Positions 41,850 to 50,797 of a DNA stretch of 64,000 bases are shown here, piece after piece. The stretch comes from Antarcticimicrobium sp033791545 (lineage in GTDB: Bacteria; Pseudomonadota; Alphaproteobacteria; Rhodobacterales; Rhodobacteraceae): contig JASJGL010000061.1 in assembly GCA_033791545.1 (NCBI GenBank), forward strand, positions 1 to 64,000. The letters are read 5' to 3'. The notes beneath the pieces were generated by a model that searched no databases, was not told the origin of the DNA, and saw only the letters and a program-made list of their open reading frames with translations. How positions within the stretch are numbered: the first letter of the stretch is position 1; the number at the start of each line of letters is the position of its first letter. The translations under genes were made by a program, and so were the position numbers.

Positions 41850-42917
41850 ATGAGCGAAACACAAAGCATACTGCAAGAGATGAACGACCGTTCGCGCGAG
41901 GTGTTCCGCCTGGTGGTGGAGTCGTATCTCGACAGTGGCGATCCGGTTGGCAGCCGGACGTTGACGCGGTCGCTGAACGAAAAGATCAGCGCGGCCACGA
42001 TCCGCAACGTGATGCAGGATCTGGAATATCTGGGCTTGCTCGACAGCCCGCATGTCAGCGCCGGGCGCATCCCGACCCAGATGGGGCTGCGCATGTTCGT
42101 CGATGGCTTGCTCGAGGTCGGCGACCTGACCCAGAGCGACCGGCAGAAAATCGACGCCACGCTGACCAGCAGCAATTCCAATGACGTGGGTGGCGTCCTT
42201 GATCGCATCGGTGCGGCGCTTTCGGGGGTGACCCATGGCGCGTCGCTGGTATTGGCCCCCAAACACGAGGCCGAGATCCGGCATATCGAATTTGTGTCGC
42301 TTGCCCAGGATCGGGCGCTTGTGGTGCTGGTGTTGGCCGACGGCCATGTGGAAAATCGTCTGTTCACGCCCCCGCCGGGACAAACGCCCAGTTCGATGCG
42401 CGAGGCGGCGAATTTTCTCAACACCGTGATCGAGGGCCGTACGCTCACCAATGCGCGCGCGGTGATCCGCACCGAGATTTCGGCGCGGCGACAGGAAATC
42501 GACAGCCTTGCGCGCGAGATGGTCGAAAGCGGCTTTGCCGTCTGGGACGAGGGGAATGGTGATTCGGCGCGCCTGATCGTGCGTGGTCGTGCCAACCTTC
42601 TGGCCGAGAATGGCTATGGCGATGAACTGGATCGCATCCGGACCCTGTTTGATGATCTGGAGCGCAAGCGCGATATCGAGCAGTTTCTTGATCTGACCGA
42701 AGAGGGCGAGGGGGTGCGGATTTTTATCGGCTCCGAGAACAAACTTTTCTCACTTTCGGGTTCCTCTTTGGTTGTCTCTCCCTATATGAACGCAGATCGA
42801 AAAATCATCGGTGCGGTCGGCGTGATCGGCCCGACCCGCCTGAATTACGGACGAATTGTGCCCATCGTGGATTACACGGCACAGCTGGTCGGCAAGCTGA
42901 TCGCTGACCGGAGTTAG
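41850..42917 (+). CDS. hrcA: Heat-inducible transcription repressor HrcA
   Basis: A 355-residue repressor that binds CIRCE elements of chaperone operons; GroE helps fold it. The N-terminal winged helix is SREVFRLVVESYLDSGDPVG followed by SRTLTR and SAATIRNVMQDLEYLGLL. HVSAGRIPTQMGLRMFVD leads into the GAF-like domain. The ATG at 41850 gives the standard MSETQSILQEMNDRSRE start. It is 9 bases before grpE. Confidence 0.95.
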   Translation: MSETQSILQEMNDRSREVFRLVVESYLDSGDPVGSRTLTRSLNEKISAATIRNVMQDLEYLGLLDSPHVSAGRIPTQMGLRMFVDGLLEVGDLTQSDRQKIDATLTSSNSNDVGGVLDRIGAALSGVTHGASLVLAPKHEAEIRHIEFVSLAQDRALVVLVLADGHVENRLFTPPPGQTPSSMREAANFLNTVIEGRTLTNARAVIRTEISARRQEIDSLAREMVESGFAVWDEGNGDSARLIVRGRANLLAENGYGDELDRIRTLFDDLERKRDIEQFLDLTEEGEGVRIFIGSENKLFSLSGSSLVVSPYMNADRKIIGAVGVIGPTRLNYGRIVPIVDYTAQLVGKLIADRS

Positions 42918-42926
42918 AGGTGAAAT

Positions 42927-43490
42927 ATGGCAGATCCCAAGAACGACGACTTTCTGGACGATATCGAAGCCGCGGAGGCAGAGGAGCTGTTGGAAGAGAT
43001 GGCCGAGATTGATTCCGAGGCAGCCGAGATCGATGCATTGCGGGCCGAGCGGGATGAGCTGAAAGACCGGTTCATGCGCGCTTTGGCCGATACAGAGAAC
43101 ACGCGCAAACGCTCTGAGAAACAGCGCCGCGAGGCGGAGCAATATGGCGGCTCGAAACTGGCCCGCGATGTCTTGCCGGTTTATGACAACCTCAAGCGCG
43201 CGCTGGAAGTGGCCACCGAAGAGCAAAAGGCCAGCGCCGGGGCGCTGATCGAGGGCGTCGAACTGACGCTGCGCGAGCTGTTGAATGTATTTGGCAAGCA
43301 CGGGATCGAGCTTATCTCGCCCGAGGTCGGTGAGAAATTCGATCCGCAATACCACCAGGCGATGTTCGAGGCACCGGTTCCCGGCACCAAATCCGGCGAC
43401 ATCATTCAGGTGGCTGCCGAAGGATTCATGCTGCATGACCGGTTGTTGCGCCCGGCGCAGGTCGGCGTTTCGTCAACCCCGGCGGCGTGA
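42927..43490 (+). CDS. grpE: GrpE, nucleotide exchange factor for DnaK
   Basis: A 187-residue co-chaperone. An acidic N-terminus leads to a long dimer helix (about 20-80, including ALRAERDELKDRFMRALADT and ENTRKRSEKQRREAE). The beta domain follows from about residue 125 with PQYHQAMFEAPVPGTKSGDI and the LLRPAQVGVS tail. It releases ADP from DnaK. It shares a transcript with hrcA. dnaK and dnaJ are not in the window. Confidence 0.95.
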   Translation: MADPKNDDFLDDIEAAEAEELLEEMAEIDSEAAEIDALRAERDELKDRFMRALADTENTRKRSEKQRREAEQYGGSKLARDVLPVYDNLKRALEVATEEQKASAGALIEGVELTLRELLNVFGKHGIELISPEVGEKFDPQYHQAMFEAPVPGTKSGDIIQVAAEGFMLHDRLLRPAQVGVSSTPAA

Positions 43491-43504
43491 CTTGAACGCG
43501 CCCC

Positions 43505-43552
43505 CGTTGGGTGCGTGTGCCTCCGGCGGGAGTATTTGAAACAAGAAGAAAT
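43505..43552. repeat. Possible copy of a Rhodobacterales intergenic repeat
   Basis: The segment GTGCCTCCGGCGGGAGTATT, continued by an A- and G-rich stretch to the terminator, resembles an extragenic sequence I recall being frequent in Rhodobacterales genomes. I see only one copy in the window, so this cannot be confirmed here. Confidence 0.4.
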
Positions 43553-43586
43553 GGCGCGCACGGCTTGGCCCGGGGCGCCATTTTTC
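43549..43586 (+). terminator. Rho-independent terminator after grpE
   Basis: AAATGGCGC (43549-43557) pairs with GCGCCATTT (43575-43583) and is followed by further Ts. The last copy of the pairing also gives a weaker stop for mutS on the other strand. Confidence 0.75.
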
Positions 43587-43597
43587 GTTTCTTGTGC

Positions 43598-46237
43598 TCA
43601 GCTTTTGGCCGCTTCTTTCAGCTTGTACAGCAGATCCAGCGCGGCGCGGGGGGTAAGCTCGTCCGGATGGATCTCCTCCAGCATCTGCACCACGGGTGCG
43701 GCAGCCTTCGGCGCAGCGGGGGGTGGGGCTGGTGTCGCGGCAAAGAGTGGCAGATCGTCGATCAGCGCCTTTTGCGTTGCCCCGCCTTCGCGCTCGCCCT
43801 GTTCCAGTGCGTCAAGCACCACGCGCGCCCGCGCCACGACCGAGGCGGGCAGCCCGGCGAGCTGGGCCACCTGTACCCCATAGGAGCGGTCAGCGGCACC
43901 CTTGCGCACCTCATGCAGGAATATCACTTCACCGTCCCATTCTCGCACGGCAACGGTGGCGTTTTCCACGTGATCGAGCTTTCCCGCCAGCGCCGTCAGC
44001 TCGTGGTAGTGGGTGGCGAACAGGGCGCGGGAACGATTCACGTCATGCAGATGCTCCAGCGTTGCCCAGGCGATCGACAGCCCGTCATAGGTCGCGGTGC
44101 CGCGGCCGATTTCGTCAAGGATCACCAGCGCCCGATCATCTGCCTGATTCAGGATCGCGGCGGTTTCGACCATCTCGACCATGAAGGTGGAGCGCCCCCG
44201 CGCCAGATCGTCGGAGGCGCCGACACGGCTGAAAATCTGGCTGACAAGCCCGATATGGGCGCTGTCGGCAGGGACAAAGCAGCCGATCTGCGCCAAAAGG
44301 GCGATCAAGGCATTTTGGCGTAGAAATGTTGATTTACCGGCCATGTTGGGGCCCGTCAGCAGCCAGATCGCGGCGCCGTTCTGGGCGGAGAGGTCGCAAT
44401 CATTGGCGACAAAGGGCGATCCCCCCTGTTGTCGCAACGCCTGTTCCACCACCGGATGACGCCCGCCGACAATATCGAAGGCGCGGCTGTCATCGACACG
44501 CGGGCGGCACCAGCTTTCGGCCCGCGCCAGATCGGCCAGCGCGGCGGCAAGATCCAGCTCTGCCAAGCCGCGCGCGGTGATGTTGAGGTGGGGCGCATGA
44601 TGCAAAATCGTCTCGCAAAGCCCTTGGTAGAGCCGCTTTTCGATCTCCAGCGCGCGATTCCCGGAATTCAGGATCCGGGTCTCGATCTCGGAGAGTTCGA
44701 CGGTGGTAAAGCGGATCTGGTTCGCCGTGGTCTGGCGGTGGATATAGGTTTCTGACAGCGGTGGTTTCAGCATCTTTTCCGCATGGGCTGCCGTGGTTTC
44801 GATGAAATAGCCCAGCACGTTGTTGTGCTTGATCTTCAGCGCGGAAACCCCTGTATGTTCGCTGTACTTTTTTTGCAGCGCCGCGATGACTGAGCGGCCC
44901 GCGTCCCGCAGGGTGCGCGCCTCGTCCAGATCGCTGTCGTAGCCGGGGGCGATAAAGCCGCCATCCCGCGCCAGCATCGGCGGGTCGGCGACGAGCGCGG
45001 CTTCGAGCAGGGCCGAGAGATCGTCGAACCCGGTCAACCCTTGGACCGCATCGGCCAGAAGCGGCGGCAGGGTGCGTGCGGCGCAGGTCTCGGCCAAGGC
45101 GGCGGCTTGCGCCAGCGCGCCCCGGATCGCGGTCATATCGCGGGGGCCGCCACGTTCCAACGCCAGGCGTGACAGGGCGCGGTCCAGGTCGGGTGTTTTT
45201 CGTAAGGCATCGCGCAGATCGGCGGTAAAGGCGCTGTCATCCACGCAAAACGCGATGCCATCCTGTCGGGCGTGGATCGCGTTCAGGTCGCGCGACGGGC
45301 TGGAGAGCCGCTGTTCCAAAAGGCGTGCGCCCCCCGGTGTGACGGTGCGATCCATGACCGCCAGCAAGGACCCGGCCTTGCCGCCTGACAAGGCCCGCGT
45401 CAGTTCCAGATTGCGCCGTGTCGCGGCGTCGATCTGCACAATGCGATCCTGCGCCTCGCGCTGGGGCGGTTGCAGCAGCGGCAGTTTGCCTTTCTGGGTG
45501 ATGTCCAGATAGGCGATCAGCGCCCCCATTGCGGACACTTCAGCGCGGGTGAAACTGCCAAAGGCATCGAGCGCAGAAATGCTGAACAGGTCCAGAATCC
45601 GCTTTTCCGCCGAGGTGCTGTCGAAATTCGTGCGGGGCAGCGGTGTCAGCGCGATGCCAAGATCAGAGACTAAACCGTGCTTTTCCTGCTCGATCGTCTC
45701 GGGCACGATCAGTTCGGACGGGGCCAGCCGGGCCAGTTCGGGCGACAGTCGCACCGGTGTCATCGCCATCACGTGAAACGCCCCGGTCGAAATATCGGCC
45801 CAAGCGAGCGCGGCCTGATCGCGGATCTCGCAATAGGCGGCAAGGAAATTGTGCCGCCGCGCCTCCAACAGCGATTCCTCGGTTAGTGTGCCAGGGGTGA
45901 CCAGCCGCACCACGTCGCGGTGAACCACCGATTTAGAGCCACGTTTCTTGGCTTCGGCCGGGCTTTCCATCTGTTCACAGACGGCGACGCGAAACCCCTT
46001 GCGGATCAGCGTCAGCAGATAGTTTTCGGCGGCATGGACCGGCACGCCGCACATCGGGATATCCTCGCCCGCATGTTTGCCGCGTTTGGTTAGCGCGATA
46101 TCAAGCGCCTCTGATGCAGCGGCGGCGTCATCAAAGAACATCTCATAGAAATCACCCATGCGATAGAACAGCAGCGCATCGGCATTCTGGGCCTTGATTT
46201 CAAGGTATTGCGCCATCATCGGCGTGACGGTGGACAA
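43598..46237 (-). CDS. mutS: DNA mismatch repair protein MutS
   Basis: An 879-residue mismatch-recognition ATPase. The mismatch-binding Phe-X-Glu lies in FYRMGDFYEMFFDDA near residue 28. The ATPase has Walker A TGPNMAGKSTFLRQ, the GRSTFMVEMVETAAIL signature, Walker B ALVILDEIGRGTATYDG and the switch ALFATHYHEL. The start is TTG 46237 with a strong GGGGAGG 6 bases upstream; the next ATG, at 46219, would lose the usual six residues. It converges on grpE and is divergent from maeB. Confidence 0.96.
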   Translation of the reverse strand: MSTVTPMMAQYLEIKAQNADALLFYRMGDFYEMFFDDAAAASEALDIALTKRGKHAGEDIPMCGVPVHAAENYLLTLIRKGFRVAVCEQMESPAEAKKRGSKSVVHRDVVRLVTPGTLTEESLLEARRHNFLAAYCEIRDQAALAWADISTGAFHVMAMTPVRLSPELARLAPSELIVPETIEQEKHGLVSDLGIALTPLPRTNFDSTSAEKRILDLFSISALDAFGSFTRAEVSAMGALIAYLDITQKGKLPLLQPPQREAQDRIVQIDAATRRNLELTRALSGGKAGSLLAVMDRTVTPGGARLLEQRLSSPSRDLNAIHARQDGIAFCVDDSAFTADLRDALRKTPDLDRALSRLALERGGPRDMTAIRGALAQAAALAETCAARTLPPLLADAVQGLTGFDDLSALLEAALVADPPMLARDGGFIAPGYDSDLDEARTLRDAGRSVIAALQKKYSEHTGVSALKIKHNNVLGYFIETTAAHAEKMLKPPLSETYIHRQTTANQIRFTTVELSEIETRILNSGNRALEIEKRLYQGLCETILHHAPHLNITARGLAELDLAAALADLARAESWCRPRVDDSRAFDIVGGRHPVVEQALRQQGGSPFVANDCDLSAQNGAAIWLLTGPNMAGKSTFLRQNALIALLAQIGCFVPADSAHIGLVSQIFSRVGASDDLARGRSTFMVEMVETAAILNQADDRALVILDEIGRGTATYDGLSIAWATLEHLHDVNRSRALFATHYHELTALAGKLDHVENATVAVREWDGEVIFLHEVRKGAADRSYGVQVAQLAGLPASVVARARVVLDALEQGEREGGATQKALIDDLPLFAATPAPPPAAPKAAAPVVQMLEEIHPDELTPRAALDLLYKLKEAAKS

Positions 46238-46375
46238 GGCGGGCCTCCCCTCGGCTGATGGACCGGCGCGACCTTACAAATGCGGCCGGGGCAGCGAAAG
46301 GCGAAAACGCATTGCCGTTGAGATGCTTTGGCCCCTAGGCTAGAAGGTCTGCGCCCACCCGAGGAGACAGGTAGC

Positions 46376-48631
46376 ATGGCCAAGATGAAGATCACCGATG
46401 ATGAGGCGCTTGCCTATCATATCGAACCCACGCCGGGAAAATTCGAGATCCGCCCGACGGTCCCGATGACAACCCAGCGGGATCTGTCCCTGGCCTATTC
46501 CCCCGGTGTCGCGGTACCCTGCGAGGCCATCGCCGCAAACCCAGAAACTGCCTTTGATTACACCAACAAGGGTAATCTTGTCGCGGTGATCACGAACGGA
46601 ACGGCGGTTCTGGGGCTTGGCAATCTTGGCGCGCTGGCCTCGAAGCCGGTGATGGAGGGCAAGGCGGTTCTGTTCAAACGCTTCGCCGATGTGAACGCGA
46701 TCGACATCGAGCTTGATACCGAAGACCCCGACGAGATCATTCAGGCGGTCCGGTTGATGGGGCCAACCTTTGGCGGCATCAATCTTGAGGATATCAAGGC
46801 GCCGGAATGTTTCATCATCGAGCAACGGCTCAAGGAAGAGATGGATATTCCGGTCTTTCACGATGACCAGCATGGCACGGCGGTGATCTGTGCCGCCGGG
46901 CTGATCAACGCGCTGCACCTGTCGGGCAAAAAGATCGAAGACGTGAAGATCGTGCTGAACGGCGCCGGCGCGGCGGGCATCGCCTGCCTTGAGCTGCTCA
47001 AGCGTATGGGTGCGCGGCATGACAACTGCATTATCTGCGACACCAAGGGCGTGATCTATCAGGGTCGCTCCGAGGGGATGAACCAGTGGAAATCGGCCCA
47101 TGCCGTCAAGACCGATCTGCGGTCTCTGGACGAGGCGATGGTGGGGGCGGATGTGTTCCTTGGCGTCAGTGCCAAGGGCGCGGTGACGCAGGACATGGTT
47201 GCCTCGATGGCGGACAACCCGGTCATTTTCGCCATGGCCAACCCCGATCCGGAGATCACCCCGGAAGAGGCGCATGAGGTGCGCATGGATGCCATCGTTG
47301 CCACCGGGCGCAGCGATTATCCCAATCAGGTCAACAACGTGCTGGGATTTCCCTATCTCTTTCGCGGGGCGTTGGACATTCATGCCCGGGCGATCAATGA
47401 CGAGATGAAGATCGCCTGCGCCCGCGCTTTGGCCGAACTGGCGCGCGAGGATGTGCCGGACGAGGTGGCGCTGGCCTATGGCCGCAACCTGAGCTTTGGC
47501 CGCGACTACATCATTCCCACGCCGTTTGACCCGCGACTGATCCATCGGATCCCGGTTGCGGTGGCCAAGGCGGGGATGGATACCGGTGCCGCGCGGCGCC
47601 CGATCATCGACATGGATGCTTATGAGTTGGCGTTGAAAAGCCGGATGGATCCGACCGCCAGCATCCTGCGCAGCCTGAACGCGCGGGCCCGTGCAGCGCA
47701 GGCGCGGATGATCTTTGCCGAGGGCGACGACCCGCGTGTTTTGCGCGCGGCCGTTACCTATCAACGTTCGGGCTTTGGCAAGGCGCTGGTGGTTGGCCGG
47801 GCCGAGGATGTGAAAGCCAAACTGGAAATCGCCGGTTTGGGCGACGCCGTGCGCGAGATTGAGGTGGTGAACGCCGCCAACACCACGCATTTGGACAGTT
47901 ACAAGGCGTTTTTGTACAAACGGCTTCAGCGCAAGGGGTTTGACCTCAAGGATGTGCATCGGCTGGCGGCGCGCGACCGTCATGTGTTCTCGGCGTTGAT
48001 GCTGGCGCATGGGCATGGGGATGCGGTGGTGACCGGGGCGACGCGGAAATCGGCGCATGTGCTGGCCCAGATCAACCATGTGTTCGACGCCGACGCCGCA
48101 CATGGGGCGGCCGGGGTGACGGCGCTGTTGCACAATGGTCGGATCGTGCTGATCGGGGACACCTTGGTGCATGAATGGCCCGAGGCCGAAGATCTTGCCA
48201 ATATCGCGGAACGTGCGGCGTCGATCGCGCGCGGCTTGGGGTTGGAGCCACGGGTCGCCTTTGTGTCGTTTTCGACCTTTGGCTATCCGGTGTCGGAACG
48301 GGCGGAAAAGATGCATCTGGCCTCGGACGTGCTGGAGCGGCGTGGCGTCGATTTCGAGTACGAGGGTGAGATGACCGTGGATGTCGCGCTGAACACGCAG
48401 GCGCAGAAATCCTATCCGTTCTCGCGGCTGACCGGGCCGGCAAACATCCTGATCGTTCCGGCGCGGCATTCGGCCAGCATTTCGGTCAAGCTGATGCAGG
48501 AAATGGGCGAGGCCACGGTGATCGGGCCGATCCTGACTGGCGTCGACAAGCCGATCCAGATCTGTTCGACGGTTTCAACCACCAATGACATCGTGAACAT
48601 GGCGGTTCTGGCGGCCTGCGGGATCGGCTGA
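46376..48631 (+). CDS. maeB: NADP-dependent malic enzyme with phosphotransacetylase-like domain
   Basis: A 751-residue fusion. The malic enzyme part (about 1-430) has AYSPGVAVPCEAIAANPE, the catalytic-site FHDDQHGTAVICAAGLINAL and the NADP loop VLNGAGAAGIACLELLKRMG. The C-terminal part (about 430-751) is a Pta-like domain that is regulatory in the family and lacks transferase activity. It converts malate to pyruvate and CO2, supplying NADPH. GAGGAGAC precedes the ATG by about 9 bases. The ribokinase-like gene follows after 3 bases. Confidence 0.95.
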   Translation: MAKMKITDDEALAYHIEPTPGKFEIRPTVPMTTQRDLSLAYSPGVAVPCEAIAANPETAFDYTNKGNLVAVITNGTAVLGLGNLGALASKPVMEGKAVLFKRFADVNAIDIELDTEDPDEIIQAVRLMGPTFGGINLEDIKAPECFIIEQRLKEEMDIPVFHDDQHGTAVICAAGLINALHLSGKKIEDVKIVLNGAGAAGIACLELLKRMGARHDNCIICDTKGVIYQGRSEGMNQWKSAHAVKTDLRSLDEAMVGADVFLGVSAKGAVTQDMVASMADNPVIFAMANPDPEITPEEAHEVRMDAIVATGRSDYPNQVNNVLGFPYLFRGALDIHARAINDEMKIACARALAELAREDVPDEVALAYGRNLSFGRDYIIPTPFDPRLIHRIPVAVAKAGMDTGAARRPIIDMDAYELALKSRMDPTASILRSLNARARAAQARMIFAEGDDPRVLRAAVTYQRSGFGKALVVGRAEDVKAKLEIAGLGDAVREIEVVNAANTTHLDSYKAFLYKRLQRKGFDLKDVHRLAARDRHVFSALMLAHGHGDAVVTGATRKSAHVLAQINHVFDADAAHGAAGVTALLHNGRIVLIGDTLVHEWPEAEDLANIAERAASIARGLGLEPRVAFVSFSTFGYPVSERAEKMHLASDVLERRGVDFEYEGEMTVDVALNTQAQKSYPFSRLTGPANILIVPARHSASISVKLMQEMGEATVIGPILTGVDKPIQICSTVSTTNDIVNMAVLAACGIG

Positions 48632-48634
48632 GCC

Positions 48635-49510
48635 GTGGCGATCTGGAACCTGGGGTCGATAAACGCCGACATGGTCTATGCGGTGCCGCATCTGCCGGGG
48701 CCGGGGGAGACCTTGGCGGCGGTGCGATATCAGAAGTTCCTTGGCGGTAAGGGGGCGAACATGTCGGTCGTGGCGGCCCGCGCGGCGGCCCATGTGCATC
48801 ATCTGGGCGCCGTCGGCCCGGAGGGTGGCTGGGCAGTCGAGCGGTTGCTGGAATATGGCGTCGATACCCGCCATATCGCGCAGGTCGACGCGGCGACGGG
48901 CCATGCCATCGTGATGGTGGAGCCGGGCGGCGAGAACCAGATCGTGATCTATCCCGGTGCCAACCGAGAGATCCCGCAGTCGCTGGTTCAGGCGGCACTG
49001 TCCGAGGCGGGCGCGGGCGATACGCTGCTGATCCAGAACGAAACCAACGCGCAGGCGCTCGCGGCCCGGATCGGGCGCGATCTGGGGCTGCGGGTTTGCT
49101 ATGCGGCGGCACCGTTTGATGCGGATGCGGTGTGTGAGGTTCTGCCGTTTCTTGATTTCCTGATCCTGAACGCGGTCGAGGCCGCGCAATTGCAGCAGGC
49201 CACCGGCCTAACGCCCGAGGCACTGCCGGTGCGCGATGTGATCGTGACGCTGGGACCGCGGGGCGCGCGCCATTTCGACACAAACACAGGGGAAACCCGC
49301 GATTATCCGGCGCTCAAGGTGGCGGCGGTGGACAGCACCGGGGCGGGCGATACCTTTACCGGCTATGTGCTGGCGGGGCTGGATCGCGGGATGCCGATGG
49401 CACAGGCCATTGCGCAGGCTCTGCGCGCGGCGGCCATCATGGTGACACGCCATGGCACCGCCGATGTGATCCCGGATCTTAAGGACGTGCAGGCCGGCCC
49501 GCTGGCCTAG
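48635..49510 (+). CDS. PfkB family carbohydrate kinase (ribokinase-like)
   Basis: A 291-residue sugar kinase. The N-terminal PfkB signature is FLGGKGANMSVVAARAAA (about 35-52). The C-terminal signature VAAVDSTGAGDTFTGYVLAG holds the catalytic Asp and the anion hole. The segment GSINADMVYAVPHLPGPGET fits ribokinase best, but I cannot fix the substrate. The start is GTG 48635 with a weak ribosome site, only 3 bases after maeB. Its stop shares CTAG with that of msrA on the other strand. Confidence 0.88.
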   Translation: MAIWNLGSINADMVYAVPHLPGPGETLAAVRYQKFLGGKGANMSVVAARAAAHVHHLGAVGPEGGWAVERLLEYGVDTRHIAQVDAATGHAIVMVEPGGENQIVIYPGANREIPQSLVQAALSEAGAGDTLLIQNETNAQALAARIGRDLGLRVCYAAAPFDADAVCEVLPFLDFLILNAVEAAQLQQATGLTPEALPVRDVIVTLGPRGARHFDTNTGETRDYPALKVAAVDSTGAGDTFTGYVLAGLDRGMPMAQAIAQALRAAAIMVTRHGTADVIPDLKDVQAGPLA

Positions 49511-50169
49511 CTGCCAGCGAAGGGGGCCGCCGTGCCCCAAAGCGCCCGCACGCGGGCATCGCGCCCACAGCCTTTCCGATACAGCTTATAGGCAACATCC
49601 TGTCGCTTCGGGCCAAAGCGGGTCAGGACCAGTTTGGTGCCCACGTGGTAATCCTGATGATAGGCCTCGGCGGGGTAAAACTGGACGGCGGGCAGGATCG
49701 GGGTGACGATCTTTTGCCCCAGATCGGCCTCGGCCTGGGCGATGGCGGATTTGGCCAGGGCTGTTTCCTCAGTGTTAGAGACGAAAATGGCGCTGCGGTA
49801 GCTGTCGCCGCGATCACAGAATTGACCGCCCGCATCGGTGGGATCGACTGAGCGCAGGAACAGTGCCAACAGGGTTTCGCGACTGACCGTTTCGGGATCA
49901 AAGGTGATCTGGACGGCCTCGTAATGGCCGGTGCCACCACGGGTGACCTGTTTGTAGGTCGGGTTCGACACATCTCCGCCGGTATAGCCCGAGACCGCAT
50001 CGCTGACCCCGGGTACCGTTTCGAAATCGGCCTCGACGCACCAGAAACAGCCGCCGGCGACGATCATCACTTCGGTTCCACCGGCGCGGGCGCCGCTGTG
50101 GTTGAGCAAAGCGCCGATGGCGATGAAAAATACCAGTGCGCAGGTTTTGAGCATTTCGAGCGGTTTCAT
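49507..50169 (-). CDS. msrA: Peptide-methionine (S)-S-oxide reductase, probably exported
   Basis: A 220-residue enzyme that repairs methionine-S-sulfoxide. The active site GGCFWCVEADFE has the catalytic Cys41 (in GCFWC). VSGYTGGDVSNPTYKQV, GHYEAVQITFDP and the late YHQDYHV segment are typical. The N-terminus (MLKTCALVFFIAIGALL) is a likely signal peptide or anchor, so it would act in the periplasm. ATG 50169 has GGAG 8 bases upstream. A 14-base dyad lies just before it. Confidence 0.93.
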   Translation of the reverse strand: MKPLEMLKTCALVFFIAIGALLNHSGARAGGTEVMIVAGGCFWCVEADFETVPGVSDAVSGYTGGDVSNPTYKQVTRGGTGHYEAVQITFDPETVSRETLLALFLRSVDPTDAGGQFCDRGDSYRSAIFVSNTEETALAKSAIAQAEADLGQKIVTPILPAVQFYPAEAYHQDYHVGTKLVLTRFGPKRQDVAYKLYRKGCGRDARVRALWGTAAPFAGS

Positions 50170-50187
50170 GCACAACACTCCTCAGGT

Positions 50188-50201
50188 GTCGAAAATTCGA
50201 C
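50188..50201. repeat. Small dyad upstream of msrA
   Basis: GTCGAAAATTCGAC has 6-base inverted arms around AA, 18 bases before the msrA ATG. It could be an operator. The rest of the 208-base gap to the SCP2 gene shows no clear signal. Confidence 0.4.
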
Positions 50202-50377
50202 TGCAGCCTGCCCGTGGCGGGGGAATCGGGCAAGCCGTTGTCATCGAATGTCACGAACAGGTGAGAGGATTTTACCGTTTGGGAGGGGATTTGGGTGCCC
50301 CTGCGCGGGAGGGTGTTCGGGCGGCGCTTCCTTGTTTCGAGGCGTTGAGAAAGAGACGAATTTGCCCGGATTAGAGC

Positions 50378-50659
50378 CTATTTCAGTAGCGATCCTAGCT
50401 TCATGGCGACAGCCGGATTACCGCTGACCTTCAGCTTGCCCATCATCACGCCGGTCATCGGGTTCAACTTGCCCTTGAGTAGCTTTTTCAGGTTCTCGGG
50501 GCTGAGCTTGATGGTGCAATCGGCGTCGCGGTCTTGCGTGCTGGCGTGCCCATCGGCCAACACCAGCACCCCGTCGGCGCCGCAGTCGAATTTCAACGAT
50601 CCGTCAAAGCTTTTGCCGTTGATGGCCTCGTTGATGGCGTCAGCGATCTTGTCCAGCAT
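50378..50659 (-). CDS. SCP2 sterol-binding domain protein
   Basis: A 93-residue single-domain SCP2 fold protein. GSLKFDCGADGVLVLADGH and the CTIKLSPENLKKLLKGKLNP and FMTGVMMGKLKVSGN-like segments (here PMTGVMMGKLKVSG) fit bacterial SCP2/UbiJ-like lipid-binding domains. Its ligand is unknown. ATG 50659 has GGAGACC 7 bases upstream; the longer frame to 50689 lacks that. Confidence 0.88.
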   Translation of the reverse strand: MLDKIADAINEAINGKSFDGSLKFDCGADGVLVLADGHASTQDRDADCTIKLSPENLKKLLKGKLNPMTGVMMGKLKVSGNPAVAMKLGSLLK

Positions 50660-50725
50660 GTCTGGTCTCCGGTTGGTTCGGGGGGGCACGTGATCAGGAC
50701 ATCAAAAGGAGCTTCCCGCACCCCG

Positions 50726-50764
50726 CAAAAGAAAATGCCCACCTCGATAAAGGCAGGCATTTTC
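50726..50764 (-). terminator. Rho-independent terminator after argG
   Basis: GAAAATGCC (50731-50739) pairs with GGCATTTTC (50756-50764) across a 16-base loop. On the minus strand TTTTGCG follows, ending argG transcription. Confidence 0.75.
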
Positions 50765-50797
50765 GATCGGTTTCAACGGTGACGTGGGTGCAGGGGG

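Noticed and set aside
45766..45780. Fourth parS site in mutS
   Set aside because: TCACGTGAAAC is present, but the left arm is not complementary, so there is no palindrome.
46340..48469. 709-codon minus-strand frame opposite maeB
   Set aside because: Antisense of a complete malic enzyme gene; no start signal or motif.
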